From: Streptomyces hawaiiensis
Lineage (GTDB): Bacteria > Actinomycetota > Actinomycetes > Streptomycetales > Streptomycetaceae
DNA length: 64,000 nucleotides
Assembly: GCF_004803895.1 (NCBI RefSeq)
Contig: NZ_CP021978.1
Span: 3,410,001-3,474,000, forward strand
Direction: 5' to 3'
This document shows positions 43,321 to 50,093 of the stretch, piece after piece. A program made the translations under genes and the position numbers. Under the pieces are notes generated by a model that made no database searches, had not been told where the DNA came from, and saw nothing but the letters and a program-made list of their open reading frames with translations. Numbering within the stretch: the first letter of the stretch is position 1; the number at the start of each line of letters is the position of its first letter.

Positions 43321-44615
43321 CCCGCGGAGCCGAACGCGGTGTTCATCTTCTGCGCGGCGTCCTCGGAGGCCTGCGCGGCGTCCTTCTTGCCGCTGATGAT
43401 CTCCTGGAACATCGTCGGCAGGACCAGCGAGGAGTCGATCTGGGCCCAGGCGGGTGACGCGGGGACGAACTCGGTGCCGGCGGAGAGGGTCCGCACGAAG
43501 GGCTTCACGAACGGCTCCTGCCGCGCGACCTGCTGCCGGACGTCCGTGAAGGTCGGCAGGAAGCCCATCGCGTCGAAGAGTTCACTCTGCGTCTTCTTCG
43601 AGGCGAGCCGCTCCATCAACTGGACGGCGAGCGTGCGGTGGGACGTGCTCTTCAGGACGCCGATGTTGTTGCCGCCAGCGAAAGCCGGTGCGATCGAGCC
43701 GGACTTCACCCCCGGCAGCGGGACGACTGCGTACTTGCCCTTGACCTTCCCGGCCTCGACGGCGGTGTGGCTGAAGTCGCCGCCGATCGCCATGCCCGCC
43801 TTCCCCGCGGCGAACGCGGAGATCGTGTCGTTGCCGCCCATGCCCGCGCACTTGGCGGCCGGGCAGTTGTCGTCGCCGAAGAGGGAGGTGTACGCCTTGA
43901 TGCCCTTGCGGGCCTGCGGGCTGTCGATGCCGGACGCGTACGACCCGCTCTTGCCGCTCGCGAGTTCACCGCCGTTGGCCCACACGAACGGCATCGCGCC
44001 GTAGGTGTAGGCACCGCCGACCACCAGCCCGTACAGCTCGGGCTTCGCCGCGCGTATCGCGCGGGCCGTGGAGGCGAGTTCGGCCATCGTCCTCGGCACG
44101 GACAGACCGAGCTCCTCGAACACGTCCGTGCGGTAGTACAGAGCGCGGACGCCGACGTAGAACGGGGCGCCGTAGAGCTTGCCGTCCACCGTCACCGACT
44201 GTTTCGCCGTCGGGTCGGTGTCCTTCGCCTCGCTCCAGTCGCCGAAATCCTCCGTGACGTCGAGGAGTCCGCCGTCCTTCACATAGCCGGCCGTGTCGGT
44301 GTTGCCGTACTCCATCACGTCGGGCGCGGAGGCGGGGTCGTTGAAGGCGGCCTTGACGCGCTGGGCGCGGGTGTCGACGGGGATGTACTCGACGTCGACC
44401 TCGGTGCCCTTGTGGGTCTTCTCGAAATCGGCGACGACCGCGTCGACGACCTTCTCCTTGGGGGTGTTGCCGACCTCCTGGAAGAGCCACACGCGCAGCG
44501 TGCCGGTCTTCTCGTCCTTGTCGGAGGAGGAGTTCGTGGAGGTCTGGGGCGCGCAGGCGGTGGCCAGGAGGGCGGCGAGCGCGGTGAGCCCGGCAAAACG
44601 GACGGACAGAGTCAT
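43317..44615 (-). CDS. Carbohydrate ABC transporter substrate-binding lipoprotein
   Basis: A 432-residue extracellular solute-binding protein family 1 receptor. Signal peptide with lipobox LLATAC (about residues 16-21). The mature part starts TLRVWLFQEVGN and has the DVMEYGNTDTAGYVKDGGL segment typical of sugar receptors. ATG 44613-44615 follows GGAGGAACACTCC. First gene of an operon of receptor, two permeases and a GH20 enzyme, so amino-sugar oligosaccharides are the likely substrates. Confidence 0.92.
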   Translation of the reverse strand: MTLSVRFAGLTALAALLATACAPQTSTNSSSDKDEKTGTLRVWLFQEVGNTPKEKVVDAVVADFEKTHKGTEVDVEYIPVDTRAQRVKAAFNDPASAPDVMEYGNTDTAGYVKDGGLLDVTEDFGDWSEAKDTDPTAKQSVTVDGKLYGAPFYVGVRALYYRTDVFEELGLSVPRTMAELASTARAIRAAKPELYGLVVGGAYTYGAMPFVWANGGELASGKSGSYASGIDSPQARKGIKAYTSLFGDDNCPAAKCAGMGGNDTISAFAAGKAGMAIGGDFSHTAVEAGKVKGKYAVVPLPGVKSGSIAPAFAGGNNIGVLKSTSHRTLAVQLMERLASKKTQSELFDAMGFLPTFTDVRQQVARQEPFVKPFVRTLSAGTEFVPASPAWAQIDSSLVLPTMFQEIISGKKDAAQASEDAAQKMNTAFGSAG

Positions 44616-44634
44616 GGAGTGTTCCTCCGAGGGA

Positions 44635-44676
44635 GTGTTGCAACATGCGCAATGAAGGTTTCGCTGTGCACAACAC
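44635..44676 (-). promoter_or_regulatory. Inverted repeats upstream of the sugar-transport operon
   Basis: GTGTTG (44635-44640) and CAACAC (44671-44676) form one inverted repeat, and TTGC (44638-44641) with GCAA (44649-44652) another nested one, 20-60 bases before the receptor start. Position suggests an operator for a LacI/GntR/ROK-type sugar regulator. I do not see the DasR palindrome. Confidence 0.4.
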
Positions 44677-44769
44677 ATCGGAGGCTAGGGACTGCGGGAA
44701 CACGCCCACAAGAGGTCTCAACCACTCTGTGACCGGCAGACGCACTCCGTGCAACACCCGGACAGCACA

Positions 44770-44807
44770 AAGGCCCCCAAGGCGCGCAAAACGCACCTGG
44801 GGGCCTT
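44770..44807 (-). terminator. Terminator of the DUF3039 gene
   Basis: Perfect 10-bp stem AAGGCCCCCA/TGGGGGCCTT (44770-44779 and 44798-44807) with an 18-nt loop, 17 bases beyond the DUF3039 stop codon. It may also serve transcripts from the other direction. Confidence 0.72.
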
Positions 44808-44824
44808 ACGGCACGCCGACGGGC

Positions 44825-45109
44825 TTACTTGTCGCCCTTGCCGCCCTTGTCGTCGTCGCCGGAGCTCATGGACTCGTAGATCTCCTTGCACATGGGACAC
44901 ACGGGGTACTTCTTCGGGTCGCGGCCCGGCACCCAGACCTTGCCGCACAGCGCCACGACGGGAGTGCCGTCGAGGGCGCTCGCCATGATCTTGTCCTTCT
45001 GGACGTAATGGGCGAAGCGCTCGTGGTCACCGTCACCGTGGGAGGTCTGCGGCGTCGGCTCTACGAGGGTCCCCGTACCAGTCCCGCGCTCGGGCTCGAG
45101 AGTGCTCAT
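44825..45109 (-). CDS. DUF3039 family protein
   Basis: A 94-residue acidic protein of the actinobacterial DUF3039 family. The core HERFAHYVQKDKIMASALDG (residues about 29-48) is followed by VALCGKVWVP and CPMCKEIYE, where three or four cysteines look like a small zinc ribbon. Function unknown. A charged Gly/Lys/Asp tail ends the protein. It lies 29 bases after yqgE and may share its transcript. Confidence 0.85.
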   Translation of the reverse strand: MSTLEPERGTGTGTLVEPTPQTSHGDGDHERFAHYVQKDKIMASALDGTPVVALCGKVWVPGRDPKKYPVCPMCKEIYESMSSGDDDKGGKGDK

Positions 45110-45138
45110 AGGGCCAAGGGTACTGAAGCTCACAGGCA

Positions 45139-45720
45139 TCAGTTGAGCGAAGGGTCGTCCGGGTACGTCGCCACCATCGCCAGCTCGCTGCGCTGGCGGC
45201 GCAGCACCTCGCGCCACAGCCGCTCGGGAGACGGGGACGAGACGTCACCGGGCTCCGACTCGACGACATACCAGGCGCCGTCGACCAGCTCGTCCTCCAG
45301 CTGGCCCGGGCCCCAGCCGGCGTACCCGGCGAAGATCCGCAGCGAGCCGAGGGCGGAGGCCAGCAGCTCCGGCGGGGCCTCCAGGTCGACCAGACCGATC
45401 GCGCCGTGCACCCGGCGCCAGCCCAGCGGGGTGGCCTCGCCGGACGCGCCGCCGGGGACGACCGCGACCCCCAGGGCCGAGTCCAGCGACACCGGGCCGC
45501 CCTGGAACACGACACCCGGTTCCACGGCGAGTTCCCCCCAGCCCTCCAGGATGTCGCCCACGCCCACCGGGGTGGGACGGTTGAGGACGACACCGAGGGA
45601 GCCCTCCTCGTCGTGGTCGAGGAGCAGCACCACCGCGCGGTCGAAGTTCGGGTCCGCCAGGGCGGGGGTGGCCACGAGCAACCGCCCTGTGAGCGAGGAC
45701 ACCTCGGTCATGGCAGACAT
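45139..45720 (-). CDS. YqgE/AlgH family protein
   Basis: A 193-residue protein of the UPF0301 (YqgE/AlgH, DUF179) family, with the LTGRLLVATPALADPNFDRAVVLL N-terminal block (about residues 8-32) and GVVLNRP motif. Biochemical role unknown; AlgH was once described as a regulator in Pseudomonas. ATG 45718-45720 has GGAG eleven bases upstream; the next in-frame ATG at 45711 is an alternative. Divergent from murA. Confidence 0.88.
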   Translation of the reverse strand: MSAMTEVSSLTGRLLVATPALADPNFDRAVVLLLDHDEEGSLGVVLNRPTPVGVGDILEGWGELAVEPGVVFQGGPVSLDSALGVAVVPGGASGEATPLGWRRVHGAIGLVDLEAPPELLASALGSLRIFAGYAGWGPGQLEDELVDGAWYVVESEPGDVSSPSPERLWREVLRRQRSELAMVATYPDDPSLN

Positions 45721-45963
45721 GATCCCGCATTCTCCCTTCGCGTGGGGAGGCAATGCGGCACCGGGAGGGAACGCAGCTCAGGGCGCACCGAAGCGTTCGA
45801 CGCGCACGAAAGCGACGGTGACCCCATGTGCCCGGCACGGAACGGTTCGTGTTGTGACAGAGCTATGACGTGGCTGGGTCCGACTCAGGCTTACGGAAGG
45901 GGGGTGGTGGGCGATTACCCTTTCCCTCCTGGCCCCTGCCCGACTCCATGGAACGCGAGATTC

Positions 45964-47304
45964 ATGACCGTCAACGACGATGTCCTGCTTGTCCACGGCG
46001 GAACCCCGCTGGAGGGCGAGATCCGTGTCCGCGGTGCGAAGAATCTCGTGCCGAAGGCCATGGTCGCAGCGCTGCTGGGCAGCGCTCCGAGCCGGCTGCG
46101 CAATGTTCCGGACATCCGCGACGTTCGGGTCGTACGGGGTCTGCTGCAGCTGCACGGTGTGACGGTCCGTCCGGGTGACGAGCCCGGCGAACTGGTGATG
46201 GATCCGACGCGGGTGGAGAGCGCGAACGTCGCTGACATCGATGCCCACGCGGGTTCGAGCCGGATCCCGATCCTGTTCTGCGGACCGCTGCTGCACCGCC
46301 TCGGCCACGCGTTCATCCCCGGTCTCGGCGGCTGCGACATCGGCGGCCGGCCCATCGACTTCCACTTCGAGGTGCTGCGGCAGTTCGGCGCGAAGATCGA
46401 GAAGCGGGCGGACGGCCAGTACCTGGAGGCGCCCCGGCGGCTGCGCGGTACGAAGATCGCGCTGCCGTACCCGTCCGTCGGCGCGACCGAGCAGGTGCTG
46501 CTGACGGCCGTCCTCGCGGAGGGCGTCACGGAGCTGTCCAACGCGGCCGTCGAGCCGGAGATCGAGGACCTCATCTGCGTGCTGCAGAAGATGGGCGCGA
46601 TCATCGCGATGGACACCGACCGGACGATCCGCGTCACCGGTGTGGACCAGCTCGGCGGCTACAACCACCGCGCCCTGCCGGACCGCCTGGAGGCCGCGTC
46701 CTGGGCGTCGGCGGCGCTGGCGACCGAGGGCAACATCTACATCCGCGGCGCCCAGCAGCGCTCGATGATGACGTTCCTGAACACCTACCGGAAGGTGGGC
46801 GGTGCCTTCGAGATCGACGACGAGGGCATCCGCTTCTGGCACCCCGGCGGCCAGCTGAAGTCCATCGCGCTGGAGACGGACGTCCACCCGGGCTTCCAGA
46901 CCGACTGGCAGCAGCCGCTGGTGGTCGCCCTGACGCAGGCCACGGGCCTGTCCATCATCCACGAGACGGTCTACGAGTCCCGCCTCGGCTTCACGTCCGC
47001 GCTGAACCAGATGGGCGCGCACATCCAGCTCTACCGCGAGTGCCTGGGCGGCTCGAACTGCCGCTTCGGCCAGCGCAACTTCCTCCACTCGGCCGTCGTC
47101 TCGGGTCCGACGAAGCTCCAAGGCGCGGACCTGGTCATCCCCGACCTCCGCGGCGGCTTCTCGTACCTCATCGCGGCGCTGGCGGCCCAGGGCACGTCCC
47201 GCGTCCACGGCATCGGCCTCATCAACCGCGGCTACGAGAACTTCATGGAGAAGCTGGTGGAGCTGGGCGCGAAGGTCGAGCTGCCGGGCAAGGCGCTCGG
47301 CTGA
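45964..47304 (+). CDS. murA: UDP-N-acetylglucosamine 1-carboxyvinyltransferase
   Basis: A 446-residue EPSP-synthase-fold enzyme that transfers enolpyruvate from PEP to UDP-GlcNAc, the first committed step of peptidoglycan synthesis. The active-site cysteine that fosfomycin alkylates is present in GGCDIGGRPIDFH (about residue 123). The N-terminal LVHGGTPLEGEIRVRGAKN block holds the Lys-Asn substrate contact. Full length. The last 19 codons are copied twice more downstream as part of a tandem repeat. ATG 45964 follows GGAACG at an acceptable distance. Confidence 0.94.
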   Translation: MTVNDDVLLVHGGTPLEGEIRVRGAKNLVPKAMVAALLGSAPSRLRNVPDIRDVRVVRGLLQLHGVTVRPGDEPGELVMDPTRVESANVADIDAHAGSSRIPILFCGPLLHRLGHAFIPGLGGCDIGGRPIDFHFEVLRQFGAKIEKRADGQYLEAPRRLRGTKIALPYPSVGATEQVLLTAVLAEGVTELSNAAVEPEIEDLICVLQKMGAIIAMDTDRTIRVTGVDQLGGYNHRALPDRLEAASWASAALATEGNIYIRGAQQRSMMTFLNTYRKVGGAFEIDDEGIRFWHPGGQLKSIALETDVHPGFQTDWQQPLVVALTQATGLSIIHETVYESRLGFTSALNQMGAHIQLYRECLGGSNCRFGQRNFLHSAVVSGPTKLQGADLVIPDLRGGFSYLIAALAAQGTSRVHGIGLINRGYENFMEKLVELGAKVELPGKALG

Positions 47305-47550
47305 CCCGCCCCCAACGGCCACGCCCGCCCGGCTGGGGGTCCGGGGGTCATCCCCCGGGCAGGCACAGCATGGAGAAGCTGGTGGAGCTGGGCGCGAAGG
47401 TCGAGCTGCCGGGCAAGGCGCTCGGCTGACCCGCCCCCAACGGCCACGCCCGCCCGGCTGGGGGTCCGGGGGTCATCCCCCGGGCAGGCACAGCATGGAG
47501 AAGCTGGTGGAGCTGGGCGCGAAGGTCGAGCTGCCGGGCAAGGCGCTCGG
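47245..47550 (+). repeat. 125-bp tandem duplication at the 3' end of murA (2.45 copies)
   Basis: The unit begins inside murA at ATG 47245 and covers its last 19 codons, stop codon and 65 bases of downstream sequence. The second copy begins at 47370 and a third, partial copy at 47495 matches for 56 bases before ending with TAG instead of TGA. The copies appear identical, so the duplication is recent or an assembly artefact. Each downstream copy holds an ATG-initiated 19-codon frame. murA itself is not disrupted. Confidence 0.92.
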
Positions 47551-47563
47551 GTAGTCCCCGTAC

Positions 47564-47605
47564 GCCGAGGGGCGGCCACCTGATTTCAGGTGGCCGCCCC
47601 TCGGC
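47564..47605. terminator. Strong bidirectional terminator after murA
   Basis: Perfect 18-bp inverted repeat (47564-47581 and 47588-47605) with a 6-nt loop, located just after the tandem repeat between the convergent murA and HU genes. Confidence 0.85.
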
Positions 47606-47627
47606 ATTTCATGCGGCTCTACGTGGC

Positions 47628-47667
47628 GCGCCCCAAAGGGGCGCGGGGAACTGCGCGACCAGCCACA
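47628..47667 (-). repeat. Dispersed 3'-end repeat element, copy 2
   Basis: GCGCCCC-AAA-GGGGCGC hairpin (47628-47644) followed by the same tail as copy 1; 47637-47667 is identical to 24024-24054. It lies 40-80 bases beyond the HU stop codon, the same strand and placement relative to its gene as copy 1. Confidence 0.8.
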
Positions 47668-47706
47668 GGCGGCCCGCAGTTGCCCACGGCGCACGCAACG
47701 GGCCGC

Positions 47707-47988
47707 TTACTTACCCTTGGCCGCTTCCTTGAGCTTCGAGCCCGCGGAGACCTTCACGCTGTACCCGGCGGGGATCTGGATGGGCTCGCCGGTCTGCGGG
47801 TTGCGGGCGGTGCGAGCGGCACGGTGGGTGCGCTCGAAGGTCAGGAAGCCGGGGATGGTGACCTTCTCGTCGCCCTTGGAGACGATGTCGCCGACGACGT
47901 CGGCGAACGCGGCCAGCACGGCGTCGGCGTCCTTGCGAGTCACCTCGGCGCGGTCGGCCAGCGCGGCCACCAGCTCACTGCGGTTCAT
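47707..47988 (-). CDS. hupA: HU-family nucleoid protein
   Basis: A 93-residue DNA-bending protein, of the short HU type without a lysine-rich tail. MNRSELVAALADRAEVTRKD forms the dimer helices; VTIPGFLTFERTHRAARTARNPQTGEPI covers the beta arm, with the conserved RNPQTG (about residues 62-67) and Pro that intercalates in DNA. In S. coelicolor the short HU next to murA is HupA, expressed in vegetative growth; gene order supports the same here. Confidence 0.93.
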   Translation of the reverse strand: MNRSELVAALADRAEVTRKDADAVLAAFADVVGDIVSKGDEKVTIPGFLTFERTHRAARTARNPQTGEPIQIPAGYSVKVSAGSKLKEAAKGK

Positions 47989-48284
47989 GTTGTTACTCCC
48001 GTGTTCATCTTGCCGTTGAGGCGTCAGATCGAAGCCGATGCTGCCAGGGTCCTCGATGAGTCCCCGGACCCGGGTCCGTCGTCAGACCCTCGCGCCCAGG
48101 GACGCATCCTGCCCCTACCTGCGGCGGGAAAGCCAATCCGGCACCCGCAGGAGTCGTGAGAACACCCTTGGGGAGTCACACGAAAAGAGGGCCTGAGCCT
48201 GCGCCACGATAGCTCCGCTGCTGACAGGGGTCTTGCGACGCGCCGGGTTCCTGGCCGCCGTGGGGTTACTCACAGTCGGGTGCA
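47989..48284. other. Intergenic region upstream of hupA
   Basis: About 300 bases up to the malic enzyme terminator. It should hold the hupA promoter. Reading frames present have no family match and no ribosome sites. I see nothing else. Confidence 0.45.
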
Positions 48285-48322
48285 GGCGGCCCCCGGACCC
48301 CCGCAGAGGTCCGGGCGGCCCG
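48285..48322 (-). terminator. Terminator of the malic enzyme gene
   Basis: CCGGACC (48293-48299) and GGTCCGG (48308-48314) with an 8-nt loop and further G-C pairs outside, directly after the stop codon. Confidence 0.65.
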
Positions 48323-48325
48323 GTC

Positions 48326-49762
48326 TCAGAGGCCGGTCGGGCTGTTTCCCGCAGCCGCACCGACCGCCTTGGCGGCGTCCCGCACGGCGCCGGCGACCGC
48401 GCCCGCGACCTTGTCGTTGAAAACGCTCGGGATGATGTAGTTCGGGTTCAGCTCGTCCTCGGTCACCACGTCCGCGAGGGCCTTAGCGGCGGCCAGCATC
48501 ATCTCCGTGTTGACCGTCCGGGACTGCGCGTCCAGCAGACCACGGAAGACACCCGGGAAGACCAGCACGTTGTTGATCTGGTTCGGGAAGTCCGAGCGGC
48601 CGGTGGCGACAACGGCCGCGGTCTGGCGGGCGATTGCCGGGTCGACCTCGGGGTCCGGGTTCGCAAGCGCGAACACGATCCCGCCGTCGGCCATGGCGGC
48701 CACGTCGTCACCGTCGAGGACGTTCGGGGCCGAGACGCCGATGAAGACGTCAGCGCCGCGCACAGCCTCCTTGAGGGTGCCCGTGAGGCCCTCGGGGTTG
48801 GTGTTGTCGGCGATCCAGCGCAGCGCCGAGTCCGGGGCGGCGTCCACCAGGTCCTCGCGGCCCGCGTGCACGACGCCGTGGATGTCGGCGACGACGGCGT
48901 TCTTGACGCCCGCGGCGAGCAGCAGCTTCAGGATGGCCGTACCGGCGGCGCCGGCGCCGGACATGACGACGCGGATGTTCTCCATCGCCTTGCCGGTGAC
49001 GCGAAGCGCGTTCGTCAGGGCGGCGAGGACGACGATCGCGGTGCCGTGCTGGTCGTCGTGGAAGACGGGGATGTCGAGGGCTTCGCGCAGCCGGGCCTCG
49101 ATCTCGAAGCAGCGCGGGGCGGAGATGTCCTCGAGGTTGATGCCCGCGAAGCCCGGGGCGATCGCCTTGACGATCTCGACGATCGCGTCGGTGTCCTGGG
49201 TGTCGAGGCAGATCGGCCAGGCGTCGATTCCGGCGAACCGCTTGAAGAGCGCCGCCTTGCCCTCCATGACGGGCAGCGCGGCCTTGGGGCCGATATTGCC
49301 CAGTCCCAGCACGGCGGAGCCGTCCGTCACGACCGCAACGGAGTTGCGCTTGATGGTGAGGCGGCGGGCGTCCTCGGGGTTCTCGGCGATCGCCATGCAC
49401 ACGCGGGCCACGCCCGGCGTGTAGACCATGGACAGGTCGTCACGGTTGCGGATGGGGTGCTTGGACGCCATCTCGATCTTGCCGCCGAGGTGCATGAGGA
49501 AGGTCCGATCCGAGACCTTGCCCAGGGTGACGCCCTCGATGCCGCGGAGCTCCTCGACGATCTCGTCCGCGTGCGAGGTCGACGACGCCGCGATGGTGAC
49601 GTCGATACGGAGCTTCTCGTGACCGGACGCGGTGACGTCGAGGCCGGTCACCGAGCCTCCGGAGGACTCCACGGCGGTGGTGAGCTGCGAGACGGCGGTT
49701 CCGCTCGCGGGCACCTCCAGCCGGACCGTCATCGAGTAGGAGACGCTGGGCGCCGTTGCCAT
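48326..49762 (-). CDS. NAD(P)-dependent malic enzyme with N-terminal ACT-like domain
   Basis: A 478-residue enzyme that oxidatively decarboxylates malate to pyruvate. An ACT-like regulatory domain (about residues 8-80) precedes the malic N domain (VYTPGVARVCMAIAENPEDA about 113-132; lysine in TDGSAVLGLGNIGPKAALPVMEGKAALFK) and the NAD domain with GAGAAGTA (about 270). The metal ligands are in LEDISAPRCFEIE and FHDDQHGTA. From memory the S. coelicolor orthologue (SCO2951) is NAD-dependent. A structured RNA with a terminator lies in its 5' region, suggesting control at the RNA level. Confidence 0.92.
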   Translation of the reverse strand: MATAPSVSYSMTVRLEVPASGTAVSQLTTAVESSGGSVTGLDVTASGHEKLRIDVTIAASSTSHADEIVEELRGIEGVTLGKVSDRTFLMHLGGKIEMASKHPIRNRDDLSMVYTPGVARVCMAIAENPEDARRLTIKRNSVAVVTDGSAVLGLGNIGPKAALPVMEGKAALFKRFAGIDAWPICLDTQDTDAIVEIVKAIAPGFAGINLEDISAPRCFEIEARLREALDIPVFHDDQHGTAIVVLAALTNALRVTGKAMENIRVVMSGAGAAGTAILKLLLAAGVKNAVVADIHGVVHAGREDLVDAAPDSALRWIADNTNPEGLTGTLKEAVRGADVFIGVSAPNVLDGDDVAAMADGGIVFALANPDPEVDPAIARQTAAVVATGRSDFPNQINNVLVFPGVFRGLLDAQSRTVNTEMMLAAAKALADVVTEDELNPNYIIPSVFNDKVAGAVAGAVRDAAKAVGAAAGNSPTGL

Positions 49763-49883
49763 GGCCGACTTCCTCTGCTTTCACCTGACGCTGAGTTGTG
49801 CCGTCCGATCGTCGCACCTACCGCTGAGTAGCAGGTAGCCGCCCTCGATTGCGAACGTTTTGTTCGCGGAATGGGCCAACGAA

Positions 49884-49916
49884 AAGAGACCCACGTCACG
49901 TGGACGTGGGTCTCTT
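49884..49916 (-). terminator. Intrinsic terminator with T-rich tail ahead of malic enzyme
   Basis: Perfect 13-bp stem (49884-49896 and 49904-49916) with a 7-nt loop. On the minus strand it is followed by TTCG and a short T-rich segment, the best intrinsic terminator in the window. It comes straight after the structured RNA at 49926-50016 and about 120 bases before the malic enzyme start. Confidence 0.8.
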
Positions 49917-50019
49917 CCCAAGTAAGTGGCACCGGCCCGCCATGCTCGCCTCGCGGCAAGTGGTCGCTCGTAGCGACGAAGGTTGGGCCCGGGGGCTTGG
50001 ATCGAGCCGGTGCCACATC
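49884..50019 (-). ncRNA. Structured RNA: candidate sRNA or attenuator leader of malic enzyme
   Basis: On the minus strand an 11-bp perfect stem GTGGCACCGGC/GCCGGTGCCAC (50016-50006 with 49936-49926) closes a domain with internal hairpins (GTCGCT-ACG-AGCGAC, and GCC-GCGA-GGC with a GNRA-type loop), followed nine bases later by a strong intrinsic terminator. A promoter with GGGAAT-N19-GTT spacing, also readable as a TAGCCT -10 box, would start transcription at about 50016-50019, exactly at the first stem. I do not recognise the fold as a known riboswitch class. Confidence 0.6.
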
Positions 50020-50020
50020 C

Positions 50021-50053
50021 AGGCTAACAAACAGATCCCGTAAGGCCATTCCC
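50021..50053 (-). promoter_or_regulatory. Possible SigR-like or vegetative promoter of the structured RNA
   Basis: On the minus strand GGGAAT (50053-50048) is followed after 19 bases by GTT (50028-50026), which resembles the SigR consensus GGAAT-N18/19-GTT. The same place reads TAGCCT as a -10 box for a vegetative factor. Start of transcription would fall at the first base of the stem. Confidence 0.4.
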
Positions 50054-50093
50054 GTACCGGTAGTTCATTTCGCCGACAAGTGGGTATCGGGCC

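Noticed and set aside
47040..47429. A 129-codon frame covering the end of murA and the tandem repeat
   Set aside because: It lies out of frame in murA and gains length only because the repeat is 125 bp.
47245..47550. CRISPR array
   Set aside because: Only 2.45 copies of a 125-bp unit without spacers; it is a plain tandem duplication. No CRISPR-like array or cas gene is present anywhere in the window.
49926..50016. 6C RNA or a known riboswitch
   Set aside because: The loops lack the paired C-runs of 6C RNA, and I see none of the conserved core motifs of glycine, cobalamin, SAM or ydaO riboswitches. A covariance search is needed to be sure.
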